In this document: piece by piece, positions 53,201 to 64,000 of the stretch
Layout of the letters: every line of letters starts with the position of its first letter
How positions within the stretch are numbered: the first letter of the stretch is position 1
NCBI GenBank assembly: GCA_907163345.1
Contig: CAJQUN010000055.1
Coordinates: forward strand, 992,001 to 1,056,000
DNA: 64,000 bases
DNA from: Haberlea rhodopensis
Taxonomy: Eukaryota; Streptophyta; Magnoliopsida; Lamiales; Gesneriaceae
Direction of reading: 5' to 3'
Notes under the pieces: generated by a model
Database searches by the model: none
What the model saw: the letters and a program-made list of their open reading frames with translations, nothing else
What the model was told of the DNA's origin: nothing
Program-made: the position numbers and the translations under genes

Positions 53201-53790
53201 CCCAAAAATAACGGCAGCATGTTTCCTCGTCCGGAAAAGAAAAAAAAGTACCTCATTAGTTAGCCACATAAAATATACTTGCATGTTGCAACACTTGGAT
53301 TAAAAAACAGATTTATATATAACAAATTGAAGATTTAATATGCAGTCCAATCTTATGGGATAAGCACGAGTGACGTGAGAACCGGGTTTGTTGGACCCAA
53401 TTCGCCCACAGACCGCAATACCAGAAACCAATTGCCTGTTTTACATTCCCCAGAAGAAAAAAACGGCTTTGGTTTTCAAAAAGCGGTGTTTGGTTAATTG
53501 AACACGCGACTTCCAGAAAACCAGGATAAAAACAAATATGGTCCCACTCTATCCCATCCACCTCCACAATATGTGGCGTCTCGACCGCATCCCTGACAAT
53601 CTCACGTGAATCTCACGCGCTGCCCACGTTGGGAACCCACTCCATCTCACGTGCCAACGACACCATTTTTCGACACATCGTGGCCATGCAGCTTCTTTCT
53701 TTGTAGCTCAGTTTGCAACGTATCCTTAGCGTATACCATTTGAATTACTATAATTCTGTAATTGGCCAAAAATTGACCACCCATTTTCGT
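53201..53790. other. Unique-looking intergenic DNA
   Basis: More balanced composition than its neighbours, with several CACGTG- and CTCACG-type words at 53590-53660 (ACGT cores), perhaps a lost promoter. No gene supported. Confidence 0.35.
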
Positions 53791-53794
53791 ATTC

Positions 53795-53797
<3 letters not shown>

Positions 53798-53831
<34 letters not shown>
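53798..53831. repeat. (TA)n microsatellite
   Basis: About 17 TA units just before the Helitron copy. Confidence 0.9.
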
Positions 53832-53834
<3 letters not shown>

Positions 53835-54138
53835 TATATTATAAAGTGTAAACCCCTTATAATAACTACTTTGGTCCGTCCTAAATAAACCATTGTGAAA
53901 TTACTTATATGTCCAAACAAATTACTTTGCTTTTTATTATTAAGGGGCAAAAAGGTAAAACAAAAAAAACATCACATCTCTCCCTCAATGTTCCAAAACT
54001 GTTTCAATAATAAAAAAAAAAAGAATCCCTACTTCCGCTTTAAAAAATTGTGATATGATGCGCAAAGTATTACACATATCCAATACAAAACATTTATTTA
54101 TTACGTTACACACGCAACGCGTATGCGTCGTCCGCTAG
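53832..54138 (+). mobile_element. Helitron-like element, second copy
   Basis: Starts TACTATATTATAAAGTG and ends CTAG (54135-54138) before T, with an ACGCA/TGCGT hairpin at 54112-54128. Same family as 1088-1386 in opposite orientation. No coding. Confidence 0.65.
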
Positions 54139-55690
54139 TATATATAAAGTGTCAAAGAGTTATGAATATTACTATTATAATGAATAATAAAGAATAGTAA
54201 AGAAAAATAAATCACTATTCATTACAAAAAAAAATTCTTTTAAAAAAAATTCAAAAATTATTTTTGTTGATGCGCAAGTTTGATCTGAATTGACTAGAAA
54301 AAATTATATCTTAAGTTGTTGATTGACTCAACTTCAAAATATTAATTTTTTCAGTTTATAGTAAGATGTACATCATGTTTTTTTTAAAAAAAGTTAGAAT
54401 CAGTCATTAGGTTATTTTTTTCATTCAATTACAGTATCATGTTCGTTTTAAATTTTTTTTAATGTATAGATTTGACCAGAATCGACTAGGAAAAAATATA
54501 TCCTAATTGATTGTTCATCATTTTTTTTTTAAAAAAAGAGTCAATTATTTGGTTATTTTTTACCATTCAATTACAGTGGCATGATTGTTTTGTTTAAATT
54601 TTTTTGTTACAGTCAGTCATTTGAAATGTTATTTTCGATCAAATTAGGAAAAAATTGACCAACTCCTGATATCTGGGCACCGCGCCTTGGGCGGTGTCAA
54701 TAAAAACTAATATATATATATATATATATATATAATCTTAACATTAATTTGTGATTGTTACAAACATTTAAGACTAGTAGAAGATTTGAAAATATAATAT
54801 TCTATCAGAATAGACAGTTATACTGTATACTGTTTTGTTGTGATTATCTTTGGATTCCATGTGCATTAAGAAAATAATTTTGAAATGGGGCATAATCTTG
54901 TTCATAAGCATAAAAAAAGCATAGTTTTACATAATGGACAAACTACTAAAAGGAAATGTGGTCCTTATGACCATAAATACCTTAACGCCCCTTTCCGGAA
55001 TTATAATACCGTCTGCTTTGAAAAGGTGTTCCGTGGACTAAACAACGATTTATTGGTGGAAGGACAAAAAACGGACGATTTATCTGTGGAATATTTGAAA
55101 TATAAAAGTTGTTAGCATCTCCCTTTGTTGTTTAATTAATTAAATAAATTGTTATGTGTATTTTAATAAATTTATAATTAAATGATTTTTAAAATAATTT
55201 ATTTTTTGTAAATATAATCAAAAAATTACTGAGATATTGAGGAAAAATTTATGCTTTAATAATATACATAAGATTTAGTGATTTTATAACTTAGGTGAAA
55301 ATTTAAGTAATTAGAAATTAAATTAAAATATTTCATTTAGTTTATTTGTTTTATTAAAATTATGCTTTGAAGGTAACATAGTTTTGACATGATTGTGAAA
55401 AGTGTAGTATATTATGAGGATAAATTTATGTTTGACTAAATTTATTTTTTAATAGCGTATATGTGATTTAGTAAAAAAAAAATTTACTTTGTTATTTCAA
55501 AAAAATAATCTTTTAAATATTATTTACGAATTAAAGAAGATGAAAAATATTTTTTTTCAAACTATTAAATATTTTTGAATTTTTTAATATTATTTTTAAA
55601 AAATCACGCCGTGATCGTTCCGTGAAATGTCATTGGAACTTGAACGGTTTCCATTCCGGATACCATTCCTAAGACGGTGAACCATGCTTA
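54139..55690. other. AT-rich DNA with one weak frame
   Basis: No gene supported. The 76-codon frame at 54885-55115 (plus) has fairly balanced composition but no known domain and no TATA box or splice context. A TA run lies at 54711-54733. Confidence 0.35.
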
Positions 55691-55691
55691 G

Positions 55692-55692
55692 G

Positions 55693-55760
<68 letters not shown>
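55692..55760. repeat. (AC)n(AT)n microsatellite
   Basis: About 10 AC units followed by about 24 AT units. Confidence 0.9.
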
Positions 55761-55763
<3 letters not shown>

Positions 55764-56897
55764 ATGTTAGAATAATTTGAATAAACATAATAGTAGTTAG
55801 CATGTAAGTCACATGATCCTCCTACCCCCTATCCACGCGCTCCGTTCTCGAACTGACGTATTGAGTGCATTTACGACGCTTTAAAGACGCATTAAGTTTT
55901 ACCAAGTTGTGCATTAAGTTTACTAGCCGCGCACTGGTGCTTTGGTCATGATCTGTCACATTTAGTGTGCGTATAGCCTTTACTAACTCGTGAACTTAAA
56001 TATTAGACATTCTTAATTCATACTAACATGTTGAACCACAGAGATAATATTTGGTTTCGTTTTTCGAGTTCATTTTAATAATTTTTTTTCATTTTTCATT
56101 CTCTAAAATATATTTCGGAGAACAGTAATTATCCATACTAGGATAGCAATGAAATATAAGCTTTTAGTCGCACTGTAAATAATATAAAAATGATGTTAGT
56201 TTGTCAAAATATGACGTGTATTACGTATTTTTAACTTTATTTCATCGGTATATATATATATAAATTTTTAATAGGAGCATTAAGGCAAACCATACTCAAT
56301 TTTTAAAAAAAATTGACACACTCATGTATGCACACTCACGCTAACAATATGTGACTTAGGTTAGTGTACATGCTGGTGTAGAAACCTATATCAAGTCTCA
56401 ATGACAAATAGAGAGATATTTTTTACACATCTTATGGTATATATGTATGGAACTATGAAAATTTTCTATAAGTAATTCCATGTTGTAATAAAGAAAATTT
56501 TTCATAATTTGATCCTATATCACATTAGCTCATTATTCCATGTCCAAACGAAGAAAATTGTCACATAATTAATCCCATTAAACGTTCTTTTCCAAGAAAA
56601 GAAAAGTTTACGTTAGTGCAGTTGTTTCACGCGTTAGTAGTGAGCGTGGGCTCCAGGCTTGATAATTTGGCATCTAATTTTTGTTTAGTAATAATTGAAT
56701 ATATTGAATGAAGTGGTGATGATAAAGCCGACTAAATTATCAAAATATAGCAAGAAAAAGAGAAAATTACAAAAATGTCGTAGGAATAATATAATATAAA
56801 TTATATATATATACATATATATATATACAGTTATATTATAATAATAATAATAATTAGTATTATTATATTAAATGTATACATGAACAAAACACATGCT
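55761..56897. other. Intergenic DNA, no gene seen
   Basis: AT-rich with no open frame worth calling. Confidence 0.4.
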
Positions 56898-56999
56898 TAC
56901 TCACACAGGGGCGATTCTACATGTGCTTGAGGGGGGGCAGCTGCCCCCCCTCAAAAATATTTGTTGTTATATATTTTATTAGAAAAATCTTAGCAAATA

Positions 57000-57075
57000 G
57001 ATTACGATAGCTTAATGGTTATGGCACGGAACTTTGAACCCTTTGACCGTGAGAGTTCGATTCTCGACTGGATCA
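57000..57075 (+). other. tRNA-like segment with A and B boxes
   Basis: TAGCTTAATGG (A-box) and GTTCGATTC (B-box) lie about 36 bases apart, as in tRNA genes, and a TTG-like anticodon loop lies between them. The acceptor and anticodon stems do not pair well, so it is not a working tRNA. It may be a captured tRNA or SINE head inside the hAT element. Confidence 0.5.
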
Positions 57076-57270
57076 AAAAAGGGCCACATTTTTTCCTTGT
57101 ATGTTCCTTTTGTGTTACTAATAGTTTAATAATCTCCTTAAAACAAATGAGTATTCTTGTTATTAACAAGTTTAAGACAAACTTAACTTATATAATTATT
57201 TTCCATTTAAAAAATAGATAAACATCTGTAATAAATTTTTAGTGTCCGCAAAACAAATGATTTCTCTGTA

Positions 57271-57646
57271 TTAAACAATACATAATTACTATTTATTTTT
57301 TTCCAATCCAGAATAGCACATAGCTGTAATAATTTACAATTCATCAATGGACAAATATAATAAAATATCAATAAATTACAATTCACCAATAAGTCTCTTA
57401 AATATGTAAAGAACCTGCTCTTACCGTTCTTGAAATTGAGCATTAAACAATATAATAAAATAATTTCTCAGCATTAAACAATACATAATTACTATTCATT
57501 TTTTTCCAATACAGAATAGCACATAGCTGTAATAATTTACAATTCATCAATGAACAAATATAATAAAATATCAATAAATTACAATTCACCAATGAGTCTC
57601 TTAAATATGTAAAGAACCTGCTCTTACCGTTCTTGAAATTGAGCAA
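57271..57646. repeat. 203-bp tandem duplication in the hAT element
   Basis: TTAAACAATACATAATTACT and what follows repeats 203 bp later with few changes (copies about 57271-57443 and 57474-57646). This gives two near-identical minus-strand frames that are not genes. Confidence 0.88.
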
Positions 57647-57898
57647 GTCTTTTCCTTAAATATCAATGAACCGAGCATTGTAATAATTGTATTATTACAG
57701 TTAAATTCAATAAGTAATTTATTTATTGAAATCAAACAAGTTCATTTCTTGAAATAATCGCATTGTAATTATTTATTTAATGATTTTTATCTATAGTCTT
57801 TAAACTCGAATGTTTATCATGAACTTTTGGTATGATTTTTATGTAATTAAATTTTGCCCCCTCTCGGTTAAATTCCTAGATTCGCCCCTGTACTCACA

Positions 57899-59060
57899 TA
57901 ACGACAATCCAATTTTTGTAAAAACATATTCATAATAATAATAATTATTATAAAAAATATTAAATCTACGGGGCATTATCTGTCTACGATCATGGCCCGC
58001 CGAGCTGATAGCGAGGCGTCATTAGATATTGCCCTCGACACGGGGATCACTCTCTCGGCGCGATGATTTGATTATTATAATAATATATATTATCAATAAT
58101 ATAGATAATATATATAATATAAAAATAATGTAGTGTAATAATAATAAGTATAATAAATTGTAGGTCGACCGCCTGTTGAGTGAGTGCTTCCCTTGCCAAG
58201 GGCACCCTCTGATGGCGCATTATTATCAACTCGTTGGACCATAATTGTATATCATGCACCGCAAATTTATTATTATTATAATTATTTATTATCACTATAG
58301 TAATAATATTAGAATAATAATAATTATTACTATATTTTTATTATAATCCGTTTTTACAAAATCCATTTTTACAAAAATCAGATTTTCGTTATGTGTGTAA
58401 GCTTGTGGTTTATTTGTATATAAACGTTTGGAATGGATTGTCATGCTCGAGAGGAGACATATACAATTATTATTATTATTATTATATTTATAATTATCAT
58501 AATTATTATATTATATATATGTATATTATATATATAATATATTATAAAATATGTATAAAATAAATTATTTTAATTTAATATAATATATTATATTCTTATT
58601 ATAATCTAAAAAAATTGAAATCGTTACTTTACTATTTGAGTAAGAAATTCAACTTTTTAAAAGTTGAAAAATAAAAATTATTAATTGAATTCTTTATTTG
58701 GAGTAACGAATTCTGTAAAAAAAATGTTATTTCAAATAATGATTTTTCATAAATTTATAAATTAATTTTATTTTACAGTAATTTATAAATTTTTATTTAT
58801 TTTTATAATAGTTTGATAAATAAACCCGATACAGCCCCCAATTCCATGAATTTGGAAAATTCGGTAGTTTATTTGTAAAACACCACTAACAACTTTTCAT
58901 ACCAAACAACTGCATGCGACCCCTTGTTTCTTCTGGTACCAATCCAAAACTTCCCACCCACATTTTTTTCTTAGAAAATTAATTTTTTTAATGCTTCATA
59001 TAATTTTTCACTTAAAAAATATATTAACAGAGGGTTGGAGTCTACTTTGAATGACGAGAA
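57899..59060. other. AT-rich DNA with an unidentified GC-richer block
   Basis: A more GC-rich block at 57965-58065 and 58160-58250 (CGAGGCGTC, GTCGACCGCC) is split by ATAATA runs. It may be retroelement debris. No coding was recognised. Confidence 0.35.
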
Positions 59061-59079
59061 ACCCACTGTCGTTATCTTT

Positions 59080-59262
59080 GGGGTGCATACTGGGTAAACC
59101 TGAATTGACGCATTAGCATGGGAACCACGCCAACCTGGTAAATCACACTAGATAAGCACGTTGTGACAAGCTTAGACCGAAAAAGTGTTGGCAGGAGAAT
59201 CGAACTCATAATATTATAATGCCAAGCTCGCTCAACCCTACCAACTCGAATAACCCTTGAGG
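59080..59262 (-). mobile_element. Au-type SINE, second copy
   Basis: On the minus strand, GAGTTCGATTCTC (B-box), CTTTTTCGGTCTAAGCTTG, TAGTGTGATTTACC and GGTTTACCCAGTATGCA follow in the Au-SINE order, from about 59262 down to 59080. It is more diverged than the copy at 22803-23041 and has the same orientation. Confidence 0.75.
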
Positions 59263-59469
59263 CAATGGTTGATCGGTTTACTATTGCATACAGTATAACC
59301 TTCCACTCCATTTGTTTTCATATTATTCAATTCTTAACTAATTGGATTTATTAGTATTTATATAATAAAGTTTGAAAGTACAACTGACCATTTAAAATTT
59401 AATTTTGTTAGAACAAAGTAATTGAATGGAAATTTCGAAATCTACGAGCTTACAAGTTACCGGTACGCA

Positions 59470-59478
59470 TATATAAAT
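59470..59478 (+). promoter_or_regulatory. TATA box of the LOB-domain gene
   Basis: TATATAAAT about 120 bp upstream of the LOB-domain start codon, close behind the SINE. Confidence 0.6.
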
Positions 59479-59593
59479 CCATTCATCTGAGACCCTAATC
59501 CAAATATATCTATCCATATCATCTTCGTCTCTCTTTCTCATAGCAATTTAAGCAAGAAAGTATACTAAAGACAGTGGGTTTAGCCCTGGAACT

Positions 59594-60403
59594 ATGCGGC
59601 TGAGTTGTAATGGATGTCGAGTACTGCGCAAAGGCTGCAGCGATAACTGCAGCATAAGGCCTTGCCTCGAGTGGATCAAAACTTCAGACTCCCAAGCCAA
59701 CGCCACCGTCTTCCTCGCCAAGTTTTACGGCCGCGCAGGCATCATGAACCTCATTAATGCTGGGCCCCAACACCTTCGCCCAGGTATTTTATACAAGCCG
59801 TTTTACTTTATGTAGGCAAATTTTAACCTACTTGCTCAAAGGAAATACTGACGGATTAATATTTGTTGTGCAGCTATATTCAAGTCCTTGCTGTACGAGG
59901 CATGTGGGAGGATTGTAAACCCGATTTACGGATCGGTCGGATTGCTCCGATCCGGAAGCTGGCAGCTCTGTGAGAACGCCGTTGCAGCGGTTCTGAACGG
60001 AGCTCCAATATCCCGAATGGCTACGGACGCTGCCGAGACAAAAAACGGGCCGCCTCTCAATGTCTACGACATCAGGCACGTGAACAAATCCGGGTTGGGT
60101 GATCTGCACCGGGTCCGGAACCGGTGTAGGTTCAAGAGAGGTGGAAAGGCGAAGAAGAATCGGGTCTCGGTTACGTCCGGAGACGAGTCGGTGAACCGGT
60201 CACCGAGCCATGAGTCATCTTTGAGCCACCTGTCTGTGGCAGCGGAACCAAATGTGGAGAGGGAGAGCTTGGGTTCAGCTGAGACCACGGAAGCTGATCA
60301 TATAGCTGGAGCCGAAACGCCGATGGCTTCGGGGGAATGTGACGGTGAAATTGAGTTGGATCTGACTTTGGGTTTGGAGCCGTATAAGCCGATCGAGTCG
60401 TAA
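59594..60403 (+). CDS. Class II LOB-domain transcription factor (LBD40/41/42 type)
   Basis: Two exons (59594-59783 and 59874-60403, GT..AG intron of 90 bp) encode 239 residues. The LOB domain opens MRLSCNGCRVLRKGC with C-x2-C-x6-C-x3-C (Cys 5, 8, 15 and 19). It continues with the FLAKFYGRAG block and, after the intron, with FKSLLYEACGRIVNPIYGSVG. LOB proteins are plant-specific nuclear DNA-binding regulators. Class II members lack a full leucine zipper and are linked to anthocyanin, nitrogen and hypoxia responses. The C-terminus carries a LDLTLGL stretch, an EAR-like LxLxL motif suggesting repression. The intron splits the LOB domain at the usual place. The gene looks intact. Confidence 0.93.
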
Positions 60404-62110
60404 CGGAAGTTTTCGATCGGCTCGGCTGAGGATGCTAATGGAGTCTATAACATGGAGCTGGGGCTTGATTATCCGGAGTCGTGAGATAATGTCAGTTTTG
60501 ACGGCTAAGATCAACTCTTTAATCCGTTCCTCTTTTCGGTGGTTTTTTTCTTTCGTTCTTTTACTTTAATGCCCTTGACAGTGTGATGTAGAAACTAGAA
60601 ACATCGTGTAGATGGGTAGGATGGGACGACAATTAACTTTTGTAGTCAACGAAATTTTCGTTAAATTCATCACTTATTTCCTTGTTCTGGACATCATTAT
60701 TTTCTTTATGTATATTGTTTTAAATATGAATATTTAATTGATTAAAAAGAAAATACTCTAGCTAGAATGGCTAAAAATCGCCGAAACACGTCGAAGATTT
60801 CTGCCATCAACAAGGAGCTGGCATCAGCTCAGCTTAGGACACCTCTTTCGGTTTTTTATATAATATTTAAAATTTTATGCTCTGCACAATTATCCTATTT
60901 GCAATTAATTAGTATATATATTTACAGTTTTGGCTAATCGAAAAATGGCCTTTAATGATTTTGAGTTTTATATAGCTATTATTTCTGCAATAGTCTTCCT
61001 GACGTCTTTTTCTAATCTTATGTTTATCTTTTAAACTTAGACCAAAAACGTAACACAGTTGCTTACGTAAATATCCTTACCCACATATTTAGGATGGGCC
61101 ACCCTCTTTTTTTGGTAATAGGGATGGCCCCGTCATTTATACTTTCGTGGGCGGACTAAATAAGTGTATACTTTAGATAATTTACTATATGCTTAATATA
61201 TATTAAACTGCCATTAAGATTTTAAAAATGTAGTATGATTTTTAAAAGTAATTATGTTGCCAATCAAGCAAATATGTAAGGTGCTGTCTCCAAGAAAATA
61301 TATAAAGTGCTTCTAAAATAGAAAATACATAAAGTGTAAAGCGATTTACAAAGGCCCAGCCTTTTGACAGGCTTAACCAACTTTGCTGGAATCTCACCCA
61401 TCTTAATGATTGGATGAGGCTCAACTGGGCTGGCTCAGAATACCTCAAATTTAGTCCATTAAATTCGCGTGGTCCATATTGCGAATGTATCGCAAGAGTC
61501 GGATGAAAGAGCAATTATAGTACATTACTGAATCACCCACAAACTATAAATATTTGACTCAAAAATATTTTCTATCCAAAAATTGAGGGACAGCTGCCCT
61601 CACCCCCTCATCTCTTCAATTCGCCCCCGCGGCATTCACCCCTTTAATAAGAGGAATATATAATATGTATAATGATTCAAAACTACGACCGACTCAACTC
61701 TAGATCATCCTTCGAAATTTCAAATATTGAAAAATAATAATATGTTCTATAACAGAAATTTCCAAATGATCAATGTCACATAGTAATAAAGATCAAGAAA
61801 TCCATGCACAAGCATACCCATCAAAGCATGCAGACTTGAGCTAATCAAATCAAAGGCATAAAATGGAAACGCATAAGACAAAAGAATACAGAGGATCACT
61901 ACTAATCAGTTGAAGAAAACTTATGTACTCATTTTTGTTACTCTTTTTGTTAATTGGTTGTAACAACAAATATATTTTATTCTTCTGATTAGATATTATT
62001 GGTGGTATATATAGCACCGATAATATTGGTAGTATATATAGCACCGATAGTTCTTCTAATCACTATGATAATGAATATATTTTAAGAAAAAGCATTTCTG
62101 CTACATCTTT
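60404..62110. other. 3' flank of the LOB gene and repeat debris
   Basis: First the LOB 3' region. Then AT-rich DNA with a fragment at 61570-61640 (GGGACAGCTGCCCTCACCCCC) like the inside end of the 985-bp hAT. Two tandem TATATATAGCACCGATA units lie at 61995-62050. No gene. Confidence 0.4.
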
Positions 62111-62123
62111 TCTTTACTTTAAC

Positions 62124-63010
62124 TTGGTATCAAGAGCCAATGACGGAAGCCACATCTAATATCGGTTCCTCTACTCAGCCTAACACCATGGCAGCTTCTA
62201 ATTTCTTGATCATCAATCCTGCAAATCAAGTAAACTCAGTCAAGCTTACAGATGAAAATTATTTACTATGGAATCTACAAATTCTTTCTGGGATTCTAGG
62301 TCTTCGACTCGATTTGTTCATCCTAGAACAACCACCAGTCCCTTCTCGAGTAATTTCTGATGGGAGGTTCTGGGGTGGTTAATCCAACATTTATCATCTG
62401 GTGTCGACATGATCAACTACTGTTCTCCTTATTGCTTGCTTCCATGACTGAAAGTATACAAGCACAGATGATTGGGTGTGACAACTCCTCACAATTATGG
62501 TCTCGTCTTTCACGACTTTTTGCAACCCGGTCAAAAGCCAGTTCAATATAAATTTCAACTTCAAACTCAAAAGAAATGAAATCTTTCTATGAAGGACTAT
62601 CTTTCAAAAATGAAAGGGTACTTTGATGTCCGTGCTGCTTGTGGTCATCCCATCACTGATGAAGACCAGATGCTTTATGTTCTTGGCGGCATTGGCCTCC
62701 AATAAGATTTAGTGGTTGTTCATGTAACTTCCAGAGTTGATGCTTTAACTCTACCAGATGTTGGAGCTCTTCTCCTTGCACATGAAACAATGAAACTTTA
62801 GTTTCATATACTGCCAACATTGTTGTGGCTCCACAGCAACAAAAATCAGAAGCTCTATCTCAAAATAGAAGTCAACCACAACATGGTAGAGGCAGAGGAC
62901 GAAACTACCGTGGAGATGAAGAAATTGGAACACTTATAGTGGACGCCCTGTTTGCCAAATCTGTGGAATACAAGGGGCATGTGGGAGAAAAGTGTTACTA
63001 TCGATATGAT
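62124..63010 (+). mobile_element. Copia fragment: primer site and broken gag
   Basis: TTGGTATCAAGAGCC at 62124 is a tRNA-Met-type primer site with one inserted base. A UBN2-type gag starts at ATG 62140 and can be followed with at least two frameshifts and a stop through LTDENYLLWNLQI, LLFSLLLASMTESIQAQM and SQLWSRLSRLFATRSK. It ends in a zinc-knuckle remnant (VCQICGI, then GEKCYYR) near 62950-63000. No protease, integrase or RT follows. LTR limits upstream are unclear. Confidence 0.75.
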
Positions 63011-63878
63011 ATTTTTTTTAGTTTTAAAATAGTCTTACAATATTTAAAAAGATCTAATAATTCAATAAATGATTAATCAAATATGATCCTATAAAAAAAA
63101 ATTTTAATAAAACTTTCATTTAAAAGTGATATCAAAACTCTCTATTATATCACTTTTGTTAAAAAATAATTCATGTGGCACTAAATTTGTTAAGAACATG
63201 CGAGATTATTTTGATTAAAACCATTTCTTATGAGACTATATTTGATTAGTCCTAAAAATATGGAATCAATATTGAAAAAGTCTATATTCTGTGGGAGCAT
63301 TTTTAAATTTACCCTTTTAAAAAAAAATAATTATATTTATCAAAACATAATATAAAAAATGGTAAATTTCAAAATTAGTTCCGTAGAATATGAGTTTAAT
63401 CAATAATATACCAAATGTTTATGACTAATCGAAATTGATTCTATAAGATATGAGTTTAATCAATAGTAGTCTCAAAAATTTAGGACTAATAAAAAATGAT
63501 CCACATAATTGTGTTTTATATAAAATGATCACAGTATTGAAAGGGATTTTGAGATTATTTATGATTAAATATATTTTATAGGACCATTTTTTATTATTGA
63601 AATTTCCGCCGTAAAAAACCATGCTCTTTATCAAATTAAAGCAGCTGGGGTTTTCATTGTTTACTATTTTGGAGACGCGAACTTATTTTTTTGCTGCACA
63701 TCCACAGCCTTCATCAGAAGACACCTACTTTGAAAACTTGCCGTAGAAGCCCACCGGTGCACTAATAATGGCCTTCAAAACTGCCCTTATAGCATGGTCT
63801 TGTCCGTTGCCTCAACAAACTAAACCTACATGCTATGTTCTCATTTTTTACTGTGTACTTGTTTTCAATGGTTTTCAG
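63011..63878. other. AT-rich intergenic DNA
   Basis: Several loosely repeated phrases around ATATGAGTTTAATCAATA at 63385-63470. No gene recognised. Confidence 0.4.
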
Positions 63879-64000
63879 GGGGTCTGGAGAAGATGGGCAA
63901 TTGGGAATTTGAAACAGTGAAGAGAAAGAATGGGTTTATGCCATTGCTTCTCTGAGTTCTAGCAACGTTTGCTCTGTCGTGGCCGGCAGCCGCAATGATA
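63879..64000 (+). pseudogene. Possible WD40-repeat exon cut by the window edge
   Basis: After a TTTTCAG acceptor the frame reads SGEDGQLGI, then TGA at 63910-63912 where a WD40 blade usually has Trp, then KEWVYAIASLSSSNVCSVV and AGSRND. This is the rhythm of WD40 beta-propeller repeats. The in-frame TGA suggests a pseudogene, or the splice site or frame may be misread. The rest lies outside the window. Confidence 0.35.

Larger units (their letters stand above)
56906..57890. mobile_element. 985-bp non-autonomous hAT element
   Basis: Starts CAGGGGCGATTCTA and ends TAGATTCGCCCCTG, near-perfect inverted repeats. Perfect 8-bp duplications TACTCACA lie at 56898-56905 and 57891-57898. A G-rich/C-rich palindrome GGGGGGGCAGCTGCCCCCC sits just inside the left end. 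It contains a tRNA-like segment (57000-57075) and an internal 203-bp tandem duplication. No transposase. Related debris may lie at 61570-61640. Confidence 0.9.

Noticed and set aside
54885..55115. 76-codon plus-strand frame
   Set aside because: No domain, promoter or splice support.
57000..57075. Possible functional tRNA-Gln
   Set aside because: Boxes are present but acceptor and anticodon stems do not pair, so kept only as tRNA-like.
57207..57646. Two near-identical minus-strand frames of about 70 codons
   Set aside because: Explained by the 203-bp tandem duplication inside a non-autonomous hAT; no known domain.
57960..58300. GC-richer blocks flanked by ATAATA runs considered as a TRIM or foldback element
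   Set aside because: No terminal repeat or target duplication could be defined by eye.

Overview
This is a plant nuclear window, most likely eudicot: spliced plant genes, an Au-type SINE, hAT/MULE/Helitron DNA transposons, copia and gypsy-like retroelements and an endogenous pararetrovirus (Caulimoviridae). I cannot name the species. Everything below was read by eye; no alignment or database search was run.

Host genes. A four-EF-hand calmodulin-like gene (1868-2314, minus) faces a broken polcalcin-like EF-hand copy (4498-4751). A tRNA-Ser(AGA) follows at 4976-5057, then an orphan small gene (5554-5928, minus). Further on are a TGD5-like glycine-rich gene (22037-22333), a WEB/PMI-type coiled-coil gene (25492-27000, minus), a CRM-domain (CFM2-like) gene fragment (28251-28990, minus), a decayed ELP5 copy (32886-35391), an intact six-exon ABA4 (neoxanthin formation, 35817-38135, minus), a class II LOB-domain gene (59594-60403), and a possible WD40 exon at the right edge.

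Repeat landscape. From about 8.3 to 21.8 kb three elements with related inverted ends lie head to tail. The first two carry arrays of a 19-bp near-palindrome. The third encloses a genome-length pararetrovirus copy (about 13707-21343), which starts and stops at the tRNA-Met primer site. Its genes run small ORF, coiled-coil ORF, coat protein with zinc knuckle, movement protein, protease/RT/RNase H, and an unassigned 446-residue ORF; most are joined by overlapping stop/start codons. A second, more decayed copy (38713-45262) starts with the same left terminal sequence but lies in unrelated flanking DNA. It is split by a 3082-bp hAT transposon with a nearly complete transposase gene and a perfect 8-bp target duplication.

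Right half. A CATGG-rich degenerate satellite (46.1-47.1 kb) is followed by a copia LTR with its primer site and gag, interrupted by a gypsy/Athila-like LTR-gag element (49.3-53.2 kb). Beyond this lie a Helitron, microsatellites, a 985-bp non-autonomous hAT with an 8-bp duplication, a second SINE, the LOB gene and a broken copia gag. The strongest novelty is the pararetrovirus sitting inside a terminal-inverted-repeat element in two places, which suggests, without proving, that a DNA transposon carried viral DNA as cargo.
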